From an uncultured Victivallales bacterium (GTDB lineage Bacteria > Verrucomicrobiota > Lentisphaeria > Oligosphaerales > JAFGRS01), in contig CAILKC010000001.1 of the NCBI GenBank assembly GCA_903834675.1, positions 1-6,919 of the forward strand: a stretch of 6,919 bases of DNA. The letters run 5' to 3'. The translations under genes and the position numbers were made by a program. Positions 1 through 6,619 of this stretch are shown in pieces. Below the pieces are notes generated by a model. It was not told the origin of the DNA, did not search any database, and worked only from the letters and a program-made list of their open reading frames with translations. The stretch's first letter is position 1. Each line of letters begins with the position of its first letter.

Positions 1-118
1 AGATCTGCCAGACCTAAGCCGCCGCTCAAGACCCCGCCTTGACCAACCTTTCCGGCACGCTACCTTCCCGCTCAGCCCTGAGCTCCGCCAGCGTTGCCCG
101 GGGTACCTGAGTAGTTAC
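1..118. mobile_element. Possible terminal segment of an IS66-like insertion sequence (partial, runs off the left edge)
   Basis: The homology of the histidine kinase to receiver domains ends abruptly here. Read on the minus strand, the junction is GTAACTACTCAGGTACC. From it to the window edge I find no receiver-domain residues in any of the three minus frames. IS66-family elements are known for terminal inverted repeats that begin with GTAA and for 8-bp target duplications, so a boundary at 118 with AGCAGATG (119-126, + strand) as the target would fit. A short open frame runs from inside the kinase shadow to a stop at 26-28, but its residues resemble nothing I know. The second terminus, the transposase and the target duplication are outside the window. 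A different rearrangement or simple degeneration of the kinase tail is possible. Confidence 0.3.
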
Positions 119-2088
119 AGCAGATGAATGGGACCGACGTGCGCGGCGGCCAGGCGCAGCGCCTCCTCCGAGCGTTCGGCCGTCAACACGGTGTAGCCGA
201 GTCTGCCGAGGATATGCTGGGTCGTGACCCGGATGGCCTTCTCGTCCTCGGCCAGCAGGATGGTTTCGTGCCCGCCGGGATGACCTGCCGAGACGTTCGC
301 GCCGTCGGGCGCGAGGGTCGGGCCTGCATAGCGGGGCAGGTAGAGCCTGAACGTCGTCCCCTGGCCCGGTTCGCTGTGGACGGAGATGTGTCCCCGGTTC
401 TGCTCGATGATGCCGTACACGGTTGCCAGCCCCAGGCCCGTACCCTCGCCGACACCTTTGGTGGTGAAGAACGGTTCGAAGAGGTGCGCCTGCACGTCCT
501 TGTCCATCCCGCAACCATCGTCGCTCAACGTGAGCCGCACGTAGTCTCCGGGAACGGCCCCGGCATGGTGGGCGCAATATCCCGCGTCCAGTGTGACATT
601 GGCGGTCGCGATGGTGATCTTGCCCGAGCCGGCGATGGCGTCGCGGGCGTTGACGCACAGATTTGCCATGACTTGGTCGACCTGCGACGGATCGAGTTTG
701 ACCGGCCATAGGCCAGTGCCCGGCAGCCAGGCCAGGTCGATGTTCTCGCCGATCAGATGCCGCAGCAGCTTAAGCATGCTGGCCAAGGCATCGTTCAGGT
801 CCAGCGCCTTGGGCGCGATGGTCTGCTTGCGGGCGAAGGCGAGGAGTTGTCGGGTGATGTCTGCCGAGCGCTTGGCGTCGCTGGTGATCTCGTCGAGGTA
901 GGGACGGATGGGATGGTCTGGCGGCAGTCCGTCCCGGCACAAATCGACGTAGTTCATAATACCCATGAGCAGGTTGTTGAAATCGTGGGCCACCCCGCCC
1001 GCCAGACGCCCAACCGTCTCCATCTTCAGCGCCTGCTGCAACTGCGTCGAGACGCGCAGTTGCTCCGTGATGTCGCGTTCAACCCCGACATAGTTGACGA
1101 TCTGGCCGGCATCGTCATGCACCGGCGATACGGTCGTCTCCCCGGTGTACAGCGTGCCGTCCCTCTTGCGGTTGAGGAAACGCCCCTGCCAGACCCGCCC
1201 CGCCGAGATGGTTGCCCAGCACTGCCGGATGGACGCCTCGTCCTGCTGCTCGCTCTTGAGCAGGCGTGGATTCTTACCCATGACCTCCTCGCGCCCGTAG
1301 CCGGTCACGGTCTCGAAGGCCGGGTTGACGTATTGGATGGCCCCCGTGGGGTCGGTAATGATGACAACCTCGCCCACCTGCTCGATCGCCATGGCCAAAC
1401 GTCTGAGCGTGGCCTTGGCCCGAGTCTCGTCTTCGAGCATCTCCAGCAGCGTCTGGCGGGCCTGGTTACTTTCCGCCAACAGGGTGCTGACCTGTGCCTC
1501 GGCGCACTTGCGGTCGGTGACATCCCGGCAGAGCGACACGAGGCGCAACGACTCGCCCTCACCCTCCACGGTGGCATTGATTTCCACCGGTGTGATCAGG
1601 CCGTCCGCATTCGCATAGTGACTGACGAAGTTCCGGATGTACCCATCCTTCACGCACTGCACCACGGCCGCCGCATTTTCTTGCCGCGCCTGCTCCGCCG
1701 TCCACTCTACGACGCTCCTCCCGAGAATCTCGCGCAACTCGCGGTGCCCCGAGAGGCGGACATACTCCTGGTTCGCGTCCACCACCCTGCCTTCCCGATC
1801 AAGGATCAGATACCCTGTGCCCGTCGTCTCGACGAGGCCACGGTACTTCGCCTCGCTTTCCTGCAGCGCCGTCTGCTGGGCGCAGGCATCGGCATGGGTG
1901 CGGCGGAGCAGGACATAGACGAAGCCCAGCAACAGCAGTAGCGCCGCGGGCGCCACCAGGCTCGCCTGCTGGAGCAGGTCGGCGCGGAGCTCCCGGTCGG
2001 CCCGCCGGAGCGGCAGCCACACGGCGCCCGCGAGCAGCGCCAGAACCAGCGCCACCTGCAGCCATGGCCAGAATCGTTTGACCTGCAT
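115..2088 (-). CDS. Membrane hybrid sensor histidine kinase (PAS-PAS-HisKA-HATPase), receiver domain truncated
   Basis: The 657-residue product senses a signal through PAS domains and autophosphorylates on histidine at the inner membrane. Two hydrophobic segments (about 10-27 and 43-61) flank a very short extracytoplasmic loop, so sensing is probably cytoplasmic. PAS domain 1 spans about 78-195. A helical linker (195-230) leads to PAS domain 2 (about 232-345), which contains ITDPTGAIQYVNPAFETVTG. The dimerisation domain carries the phosphoaccepting H368 in GGVAHDFNN. The ATPase domain shows the N box (N476, N480), G1 box DDGCGM (523-528), F box FEPFFTTK (537-544) and G2 box GEGTGLGLA (547-555). 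A receiver domain begins at 607 (ETILLAEDE, with acidic E614/D615) but the frame stops after GPIHLL (652-657). That is just before the aspartate normally phosphorylated, and the remaining half of the domain is missing. ATG is the only plausible start because an in-frame TAG lies 24 bases upstream, but no good Shine-Dalgarno sits near it. The kinase core should still be active; phosphorelay through its own receiver should not. No partner regulator is visible. The signal is unknown. Confidence 0.9.
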   Translation of the reverse strand: MQVKRFWPWLQVALVLALLAGAVWLPLRRADRELRADLLQQASLVAPAALLLLLGFVYVLLRRTHADACAQQTALQESEAKYRGLVETTGTGYLILDREGRVVDANQEYVRLSGHRELREILGRSVVEWTAEQARQENAAAVVQCVKDGYIRNFVSHYANADGLITPVEINATVEGEGESLRLVSLCRDVTDRKCAEAQVSTLLAESNQARQTLLEMLEDETRAKATLRRLAMAIEQVGEVVIITDPTGAIQYVNPAFETVTGYGREEVMGKNPRLLKSEQQDEASIRQCWATISAGRVWQGRFLNRKRDGTLYTGETTVSPVHDDAGQIVNYVGVERDITEQLRVSTQLQQALKMETVGRLAGGVAHDFNNLLMGIMNYVDLCRDGLPPDHPIRPYLDEITSDAKRSADITRQLLAFARKQTIAPKALDLNDALASMLKLLRHLIGENIDLAWLPGTGLWPVKLDPSQVDQVMANLCVNARDAIAGSGKITIATANVTLDAGYCAHHAGAVPGDYVRLTLSDDGCGMDKDVQAHLFEPFFTTKGVGEGTGLGLATVYGIIEQNRGHISVHSEPGQGTTFRLYLPRYAGPTLAPDGANVSAGHPGGHETILLAEDEKAIRVTTQHILGRLGYTVLTAERSEEALRLAAAHVGPIHLL

Positions 2089-2131
2089 GGTATGCGTTGT
2101 GGTTCGTTCCTATGCCGCTCGCAGCCCGTCC

Positions 2132-3316
2132 TCAGTAGCCGTATTCGGCTGCCGCGGACGCGCCCAATTCACTGATCAACAGCGTCTTGAGGTCAACCGT
2201 GGTGCCGCCGGTGACCCCTTTGGCCAGCTCTTGGCCCTGTGCGAGGCTGCGCTCGGCGCCCTCGAGCACCAGGCTGGTGTAGAACCCGAGTTCCGCCGCG
2301 GTGGTCATCTGTTCCCGAATCTTGGGGTCCAGCCGGCCGTTGCGGGAGGCCAGGATCTTCTGGTAGATGCGCCCCGGACTGGAGATGCCATAGCCGGTGA
2401 CCGTGCCGTCTTTCTCAAAATTTTTGAACAGCGGATTGACCTGGCGCAGGCCATCGGCATGCAGCTCGTAGTAGCCGGGGGTATCCAACCCGAGGTCGAA
2501 CATGCCCTCGCTGCAGACCAGGCGACCCGACTGCACGGTCGTGGCATGAGCGGTGTTGGGTAGGTGCCAGCCGGTGATGATGTGGGCGGTGGCGCCATTG
2601 CGGAAGCGGATTTCGGTGTCCACCAGGTCGTAGCCCTGTACGGCAATGGGCGACAGCGCGGGCAGTTTCTGCGAGTAACCGATGGCGCGAACCTCGACCG
2701 GAGCGAGGTTGACGATCTTGATCAGGGCATCGCACATGTGGACGGTCAGGAAGCTGATCGGCGTGTTCTTCTGGGCGTAGTCGGCCGTGGCAAAGAACAT
2801 GGGTTTGAAGTTGGGATCGGCCACCATGAGCTTGTCGAGCATGTACCACACCGCCACCTGTAACTCGCCGTAGCGGCCGCTCTGATAGCGGGCTTCGGCC
2901 TCCTTCAGGCGGGGGTCTTCGCGCTTGTGAAAGTCGATCCCCATGAGCCGGCCCGTGCGGCGGGAGGTCTGGATCATGGCGTGGGTGTCCTTGATCGTGG
3001 CGGCCGTCGGTTTCGGCACGACCACGTCCAAGCCGGCTTCGAGGCTATCGATGGCCGGACCCGCATGGATGTGATCCGGCGTGTTGACCTGGGTCACGTC
3101 CAATTCGACGCTTTTGAGCATCTCCTTGTGGCTGCGGAAGCGCCGATTCTCCGGGATGTGATAGGTGTCGCAGAACCAGCTTCGGTATTCATCGTTGGGG
3201 TCGGCCACCGCCACGACGTCCAACAGGTGGGTGAAATCGCTGCGGAAATACAGGTACTGGTAGATCTCCCGAACTACCGACCCGACACCAATCACGCCGA
3301 CCCGGAGCTTGTCCAT
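2132..3316 (-). CDS. Gfo/Idh/MocA-family NAD(P)-dependent oxidoreductase
   Basis: This is a 394-residue soluble dehydrogenase of the family that oxidises or reduces sugars, inositols and related polyols; the substrate cannot be read from sequence. The N-terminal Rossmann fold starts at once with GVIGVG (7-12), and D39 after the second strand (VAVADPN) is placed to bind the adenosine ribose. The family's substrate and cofactor segment is present as VNTPDHIHA (77-85). The usual EKP motif appears as PKP (101-103), so the conserved lysine K102 is kept but the preceding glutamate is proline. FHKREDPRLKEAEA (129-142) and SGRYGEL (146-152) match the typical linker into the C-terminal alpha/beta domain. 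H193 and D196 in TVHMCDA form the usual HxxD catalytic pair. The length is within the normal range for the family. The start is supported by an AGGAG eight bases upstream. The histidine kinase follows after 43 bp, probably on the same transcript. A 106-bp spacer separates this gene from the sigma-factor cluster, so it may have its own promoter. Confidence 0.9.
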   Translation of the reverse strand: MDKLRVGVIGVGSVVREIYQYLYFRSDFTHLLDVVAVADPNDEYRSWFCDTYHIPENRRFRSHKEMLKSVELDVTQVNTPDHIHAGPAIDSLEAGLDVVVPKPTAATIKDTHAMIQTSRRTGRLMGIDFHKREDPRLKEAEARYQSGRYGELQVAVWYMLDKLMVADPNFKPMFFATADYAQKNTPISFLTVHMCDALIKIVNLAPVEVRAIGYSQKLPALSPIAVQGYDLVDTEIRFRNGATAHIITGWHLPNTAHATTVQSGRLVCSEGMFDLGLDTPGYYELHADGLRQVNPLFKNFEKDGTVTGYGISSPGRIYQKILASRNGRLDPKIREQMTTAAELGFYTSLVLEGAERSLAQGQELAKGVTGGTTVDLKTLLISELGASAAAEYGY

Positions 3317-3324
3317 TCTTGCTT

Positions 3325-3329
3325 CTCCT
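3325..3329 (-). promoter_or_regulatory. Ribosome binding site of the Gfo/Idh/MocA oxidoreductase
   Basis: AGGAG on the minus strand ends eight bases before the ATG at 3316. This is a strong match and spacing, and it fixes the start immediately before the Rossmann motif. Confidence 0.7.
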
Positions 3330-3360
3330 GAAAACCATAAAGAGGCCAGACTAATTTGCG

Positions 3361-3400
3361 CCCTGCCGCGTCAGATGCAAGAGGCGCGGTCCAGCCAGGG
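3361..3400 (-). other. Imperfect inverted repeat in the spacer after the sigma-factor cluster
   Basis: On the + strand CCCTG (3361-3365) and CCGCG (3366-3370) pair with CGCGG (3385-3389) and CAGGG (3396-3400). This gives a ten-pair stem with a six-base bulge and a 14-base loop. It lies between the stop of the helical membrane protein and the start of the oxidoreductase, so it could end the upstream transcript or structure a leader. There is no T-tract after it on the minus strand, so it is not a canonical intrinsic terminator. CAGGG can alternatively pair with CCCTG at 3407-3411. Confidence 0.3.
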
Positions 3401-3422
3401 CGGTTTCCCTGCCCGGGGGGGG

Positions 3423-4178
3423 TCATGGCAGGGGCTCGGTGCTCTCCAGGGCGGGGGGGGCGGGCGCGGGGGGCAGCTGCTGGCCGCAGAGTTCGAGGAA
3501 GCGCTGGCGGATGATCAGTTCGCGTTTGCTGGCCCGTTCGTCCAGCAGGCGCCGCATGGTCCGCAGTTCCGCGTCGAGGCGATTCAGTTCGATGCGTTGG
3601 TTCTGCTGGGTGCTGTCGAAGGTCCGCTCCAGGACGCCGCGCAGCTCGTCTTTGGCGCGGTTCATGGCCAAGGCTGTGGCGGCCGCGTCTTCGGCGCTGC
3701 ACTCGGCCGTTGTGCCGCTGAACTGCAGGATCAGTCGGCCCAGCATGCGGGCCCGGCTCTCGAGCAGGTCCAGGGACATGAGGCGTTCGAACTCAGCAGG
3801 GTTGCGTTCGCGGACGCGGTCCAGCCGCACATAGTGTTCCGCCAAGCGGCCCAGGTAGGCAGGGCCATCGGCGGCGCCGTCGGCGACGTGAGCGCGAATC
3901 TCGGCATGGATGTCGGGGCTGGTGCGGCTGTAGTACTCCAGCATCGCCGTGACATTGACTCCGGGATAGGCGACGATCAGCAGTTGGCGGGTACGCGCCG
4001 CCAGATCGCCGGAGGCGACCCCCACGAGCTGAGTTGAGGCCGAGGGCTGCTGGGCCAACAGGACGGCAGCGCCGAGCCACAGCAGACTCAGGATCAGCTG
4101 CGGCAGGCCTGGCTGGAACCGCCGACGAAGCGGGTCAGGCCACGGCCAGGTTGGTGGGCAGAACCAGTTCCCACGCAT
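3423..4178 (-). CDS. Uncharacterised membrane-anchored helical protein in an ECF sigma/anti-sigma cluster
   Basis: I do not recognise this 251-residue protein. A basic stretch (LRRR, 17-20) precedes one hydrophobic segment (about 25-43, ending LLAQQ). That fits an uncleaved signal anchor or a signal peptide, and puts the rest outside the cytoplasm. The exported part is mostly helical and strongly charged. Residues about 168-228 look like a coiled coil rich in Arg, Glu and Leu, and the tail (235-251) is proline-rich. C160 and C231 are the only cysteines in the exported part. The start at 4178 was preferred to an upstream ATG at 4220 because GGGAG lies seven bases before it, and because the longer version would only add residues encoded inside the anti-sigma gene. 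The first 44 bases overlap the end of the anti-sigma gene in another frame, so translation is probably coupled. By position it may be a signal sensor or accessory factor for the anti-sigma protein, which is inference only. Two eight-G runs on the + strand lie at and near its stop. Confidence 0.75.
   Translation of the reverse strand: MRGNWFCPPTWPWPDPLRRRFQPGLPQLILSLLWLGAAVLLAQQPSASTQLVGVASGDLAARTRQLLIVAYPGVNVTAMLEYYSRTSPDIHAEIRAHVADGAADGPAYLGRLAEHYVRLDRVRERNPAEFERLMSLDLLESRARMLGRLILQFSGTTAECSAEDAAATALAMNRAKDELRGVLERTFDSTQQNQRIELNRLDAELRTMRRLLDERASKRELIIRQRFLELCGQQLPPAPAPPALESTEPLP
3449..3473 (+). other. Putative G-quadruplex sequence near the 3' end of the helical protein gene
   Basis: The + strand reads GGG, C, eight G, C, GGG, CGC, six G. 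This meets the standard pattern of four G-tracts separated by loops of 1-7 bases. It lies on the template strand of the gene at 3423-4178 and encodes the proline/alanine-rich tail. A further eight-G run sits at 3415-3422, directly next to the stop codon. Folding in the cell is not shown by sequence alone. Confidence 0.45.
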
Positions 4179-4773
4179 CGTCGCGCTCCCAGCCGCCGGC
4201 ATCGCGATCCTGGAGATCAATCACCTCCTGGCGCCGCCGGTCGATCTCATCGCGGAGGTTCTGCAGCAGTTCCTGCACGAACTGACCCGGCACCATGTCG
4301 GGCAGGGGGGCCGGCAGGGCCGGACTCGCCTCCTGTTCGCTGGCGCCATCAGGCTCCGCGGAGCCTGAATACAAGGGTACTGCGTAGTTGCCGCAGGCCG
4401 CCCCCGGCGCCTCAGCGACAACCGTTACGAAGGCGGATTCTGGGCGGGGCGGAACGCTGGCGAAGCGGCTAATCTGCCAGGTGGTTCCCAGCAGCAGGCA
4501 GACCGAGGCGGCTCGCCAGGCCCAGGCTTTGAGCGGCGCCACGCGCCGCCGCCGCTCGTGGCTCAGGCGCGCTGCCTCCAGCAATTCAGCCAGCTCGCGC
4601 TGGCCCAGGTGCTGACGCGTGCTCGGCGCCTGTTGTCGCAGTGCGGTCAGCAGAAACTGCTCCGTCTGGCAGTCTGGACAGGACTCGCAATGCGCCCGCC
4701 AGGCGGACGCCTCGGCGCTGTCCATTCCAGCTCGCAGAGCCTGTTCCCGCAAACGTCTGCAACTACGCTTCAT
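4135..4773 (-). CDS. Membrane anti-sigma factor with ZAS (zf-HC2-type) zinc-binding motif
   Basis: This 212-residue protein probably holds the neighbouring ECF sigma factor inactive at the membrane. The N-terminal domain carries H28-x3-C32-x2-C35, the signature of zinc-binding anti-sigma domains, with C5 available as the fourth ligand. A basic region (RRRR, 74-77) precedes one transmembrane segment (about 83-102), giving a cytoplasmic N-terminus and an exported C-terminal part. That part has an Ala/Pro/Glu-rich linker (about 125-155) and a charged helix (about 163-188, QELLQNLRDEIDRRRQ). The start at 4773 overlaps the last 11 bases of the sigma gene and has GGAGAAGG just upstream, inside that gene. 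A frame extending further upstream, to 5061, would run through the sigma gene and is a shadow. The end overlaps the next gene by 44 bp. Pairing with the sigma factor rests on adjacency and motif; the target and signal are unknown. Confidence 0.85.
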   Translation of the reverse strand: MKRSCRRLREQALRAGMDSAEASAWRAHCESCPDCQTEQFLLTALRQQAPSTRQHLGQRELAELLEAARLSHERRRRVAPLKAWAWRAASVCLLLGTTWQISRFASVPPRPESAFVTVVAEAPGAACGNYAVPLYSGSAEPDGASEQEASPALPAPLPDMVPGQFVQELLQNLRDEIDRRRQEVIDLQDRDAGGWERDDAWELVLPTNLAVA

Positions 4774-5380
4774 GCCTTCTCCACATTTGGCGCAGCACTT
4801 CGACGGCGCGGTGCATGCGCCAGAGGGCGGTGCCCTGCGGAATGTCCAGCATGCGCGCGATGTCCTTAAAGGGCACATCGCCATCGATGCGTAACTCCAC
4901 CACGTCGCGCAGGTCCTTGGGCAGATCGCGCACCAGGAGCCGGACCACCTCCACGTCATTGCGGTCCTGCAGCGCCGACAACGGATCGCCCTCCTCGCGG
5001 GCCTCCGGCATGTCGGTATCCTGCTCCTGAATCTCAAACCGGCGCCGGCGCCGCTTGTCAATGGCCAGGTTGCGGGTGACGCGGAACAGCCACGGGCCGA
5101 TGCTGTCGCAGATCAGCACGCGGGGCGGATTGTTGATCAGCTTGAGGAAGACCTCCTGGCAGACATCCTTGGCCAGGTCCACCGAGCCCAGATAACGGGT
5201 AGCGTAGGCCACCAACCTCGTCTCATAGCGGACGAAAAGCTCCTCGAAGGCCGCCGTGTCGCCGTCGCGCATCCACTTGACCAGGCGCTTGTCCGTGGCT
5301 TCTTCACGGCGCTCGGAGACATCCCGGTCAAGCAGGTAGCCGTCAGCACTCGGTTCGATGGCTACGGTCTGGTTTTCCAT
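4763..5380 (-). CDS. ECF-family (extracytoplasmic function) RNA polymerase sigma factor
   Basis: This 205-residue protein should direct RNA polymerase to a specific promoter set. Region 2 covers about 44-112, with the core-binding helix around DVCQEVFLKLIN (72-83) and the -10 recognition segment WLFRVTRNLAIDKRRRR (97-113). A variable acidic linker (about 116-142) follows. Region 4 covers about 150-202 and has the helix-turn-helix LPKDLRDVVELRIDGDVPFK then DIARMLDIPQGTALWRMHRA. There is no region 1.1 or 3, as expected for the ECF group. The start at 5380 was chosen because AGGA (5388-5391) lies seven bases upstream. In-frame alternatives are ATG at 5401, ATG at 5431 and GTG at 5467, but they add only poorly conserved residues. 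The anti-sigma gene overlaps its end, the classic layout for a sigma factor held by its own inhibitor. The 166-bp spacer to the aminotransferase should hold its promoter; I see no convincing box there. Confidence 0.9.
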   Translation of the reverse strand: MENQTVAIEPSADGYLLDRDVSERREEATDKRLVKWMRDGDTAAFEELFVRYETRLVAYATRYLGSVDLAKDVCQEVFLKLINNPPRVLICDSIGPWLFRVTRNLAIDKRRRRRFEIQEQDTDMPEAREEGDPLSALQDRNDVEVVRLLVRDLPKDLRDVVELRIDGDVPFKDIARMLDIPQGTALWRMHRAVEVLRQMWRRHEA

Positions 5381-5387
5381 GTGGCTA

Positions 5388-5391
5388 TCCT
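5388..5391 (-). promoter_or_regulatory. Ribosome binding site deciding the ECF sigma factor start
   Basis: AGGA on the minus strand lies seven bases before the ATG at 5380. The alternative ATG at 5401 has only a weaker GAGAAG further away, so this site favours the shorter protein. The choice is not certain. Confidence 0.5.
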
Positions 5392-5546
5392 GTGACGTCA
5401 TGTGCTTGCGCTTCTCTAAGTAGACGCCCATGCCGTCCACTTTATTGGATACAGACTCCAAGCCCACTCAGCCGTATTGGTGGTCTGACACGGCCCCGGG
5501 TCGGCGGCTGCACGGGTCAGAGCCCTTTTTTCCGGCGGGCGCTCCG

Positions 5547-6557
5547 CTACACCTCGACGGTCCAGCCGAAGACGTCCTCGGCCTCTCCCACCTGCAGCGC
5601 CGTGTAGCGCCGGTAGAGCTTGCCGAAGACGGGCCCGACGCCCTCCGCCGGACCGACGCGGATAACGCGTTCGCCCCGCACGATTTCGTTGACCGGAGTG
5701 ATCACCACCGCGGTGCCGCAGGCCGCCACCTCGGCAAACCCCGGGACCTCCTCGAACTCGACCGGGCGCACCTCGACCGGCAGGCCCATTTCCCGGGCCA
5801 CAACCTGCAGGCCATCGTTGGTGATGCTGGGTAGGATGCTGCTGCTTTTGGCGGTGATGTATCTGCCATCCTTGGTGATGGCGATGAAGTTCGAGGTGCC
5901 GAACTCCTCGACGTAGCGATGCTCGCGGGCGTCGAGATAGAGCTCGACCGGAAAGCCCCGTTCGTGGGCCAGGTGATGCGGTTCGAGGCTGGCCGCGTAG
6001 TTGCCGGCCACTTTCGTGTGGCCGACGCCCTGGGGCGCGGCACGGTCATAGTCATCCAGCACGATGGCGCGCACCGGCTTGAGCCCGCCTTTGTAGTAGG
6101 CGCCCACGGGGGTCACCAGGACGATGAAGGTGTATTCCTTGGCCGGACTCACCCCGATCTGTGCCCCGCTGCCGATCAGCAGCGGCCGGATGTACAGCGA
6201 TCCGCCCGTGCCATAGGGCGGGACGAACTCCCGGTTGGCGTCAACCACGCGCCGGATAGCGTCCAGGAACATCTCCTCCGGAACCTGGGCCATGCAGATG
6301 CGGCGGGCGCTGGTCGCCAGGCGCTGGGCGTTCGCCTGCGGGCGGAACAGCCGCACCTTGCCATCGCGGCAGGAGAACGCCTTCAGCCCCTCGAACGCGG
6401 CCTGACCATAGTGCAACGCCGTGGCCGCAATATGGAGGCGTAGATAGGGCTCGTGAACCAGTTCACCCGCGCCCCAGGAGCCATCCTGCCAGACATAGCG
6501 GATGTGGCAGTTGGTGTCGACATACTGAAAACCCAAACTCGACCAGTCGATCTTCAT
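5547..6557 (-). CDS. ilvE: Branched-chain amino acid aminotransferase (fold-type IV PLP enzyme)
   Basis: The 336-residue enzyme transfers the amino group between glutamate and the keto acids of leucine, isoleucine and valine, the last step of their synthesis, in the cytoplasm. K182 in GHTKVAGNYAAS (179-190) is the lysine that binds pyridoxal phosphate. GQAAFEGLKAF (51-61), EFGTSNFIAI (218-227), SSSILPSITNDGL (238-250) and ACGTAVVITPV (279-289) are hallmark segments of the family. The length and the roughly 45-residue region before GQAAFEG resemble the longer BCAT form known from Bacillus and eukaryotes more than the shorter E. coli type. The ATG at 6557 has AGGT (6563-6566) and a further GAGGT just upstream. 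The sigma-factor gene follows after 166 bp, so the two are probably separate units. A candidate promoter lies at 6620-6648. Confidence 0.93.
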   Translation of the reverse strand: MKIDWSSLGFQYVDTNCHIRYVWQDGSWGAGELVHEPYLRLHIAATALHYGQAAFEGLKAFSCRDGKVRLFRPQANAQRLATSARRICMAQVPEEMFLDAIRRVVDANREFVPPYGTGGSLYIRPLLIGSGAQIGVSPAKEYTFIVLVTPVGAYYKGGLKPVRAIVLDDYDRAAPQGVGHTKVAGNYAASLEPHHLAHERGFPVELYLDAREHRYVEEFGTSNFIAITKDGRYITAKSSSILPSITNDGLQVVAREMGLPVEVRPVEFEEVPGFAEVAACGTAVVITPVNEIVRGERVIRVGPAEGVGPVFGKLYRRYTALQVGEAEDVFGWTVEV

Positions 6558-6619
6558 AGATTACCTGACCTCGGCGGCCTTTTGGCTGAGTGTTATGTGT
6601 ACCCGGGTCGGACCTGCGT

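Noticed and set aside
26..114. Frameshifted continuation of the kinase receiver in the open frame ending at 26
   Set aside because: The residues after the junction lack the aspartate, the conserved threonine/serine and the KP motif of receivers, so a simple one- or two-base shift does not restore the domain.
757..1941. Long + strand open frame of 394 codons opposite the histidine kinase
   Set aside because: It is the antisense shadow of a GC-rich gene. The residues show no domain, and the kinase on the other strand has unmistakable motifs throughout.
3340..3380. Possible promoter TTGCAT-17-AAATTA before the oxidoreductase (minus strand)
   Set aside because: The -10 match is poor and overlaps the hairpin region; not strong enough to list.
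4778..5061. Upstream extension of the anti-sigma frame to give a 308-residue protein
   Set aside because: The first part is arginine/cysteine-rich shadow sequence of the sigma gene. The ATG at 4773 has a good Shine-Dalgarno site and precedes the ZAS motif at the proper distance.
5393..5400. TGACGTCA palindrome between two possible sigma starts
   Set aside because: An 8-bp palindrome is expected by chance at this length, and it sits within the leader close to the ribosome binding site with no second copy.
5515..5535. GGGTCAGAGCCC followed by six T on the + strand as an intrinsic terminator
   Set aside because: The stem is only three to four pairs and the T-run faces the + strand, where no gene needs termination.
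5919..6443. Open frame of 174 codons on the + strand opposite the aminotransferase
   Set aside because: Antisense shadow of a gene with clear family motifs; no recognisable content.
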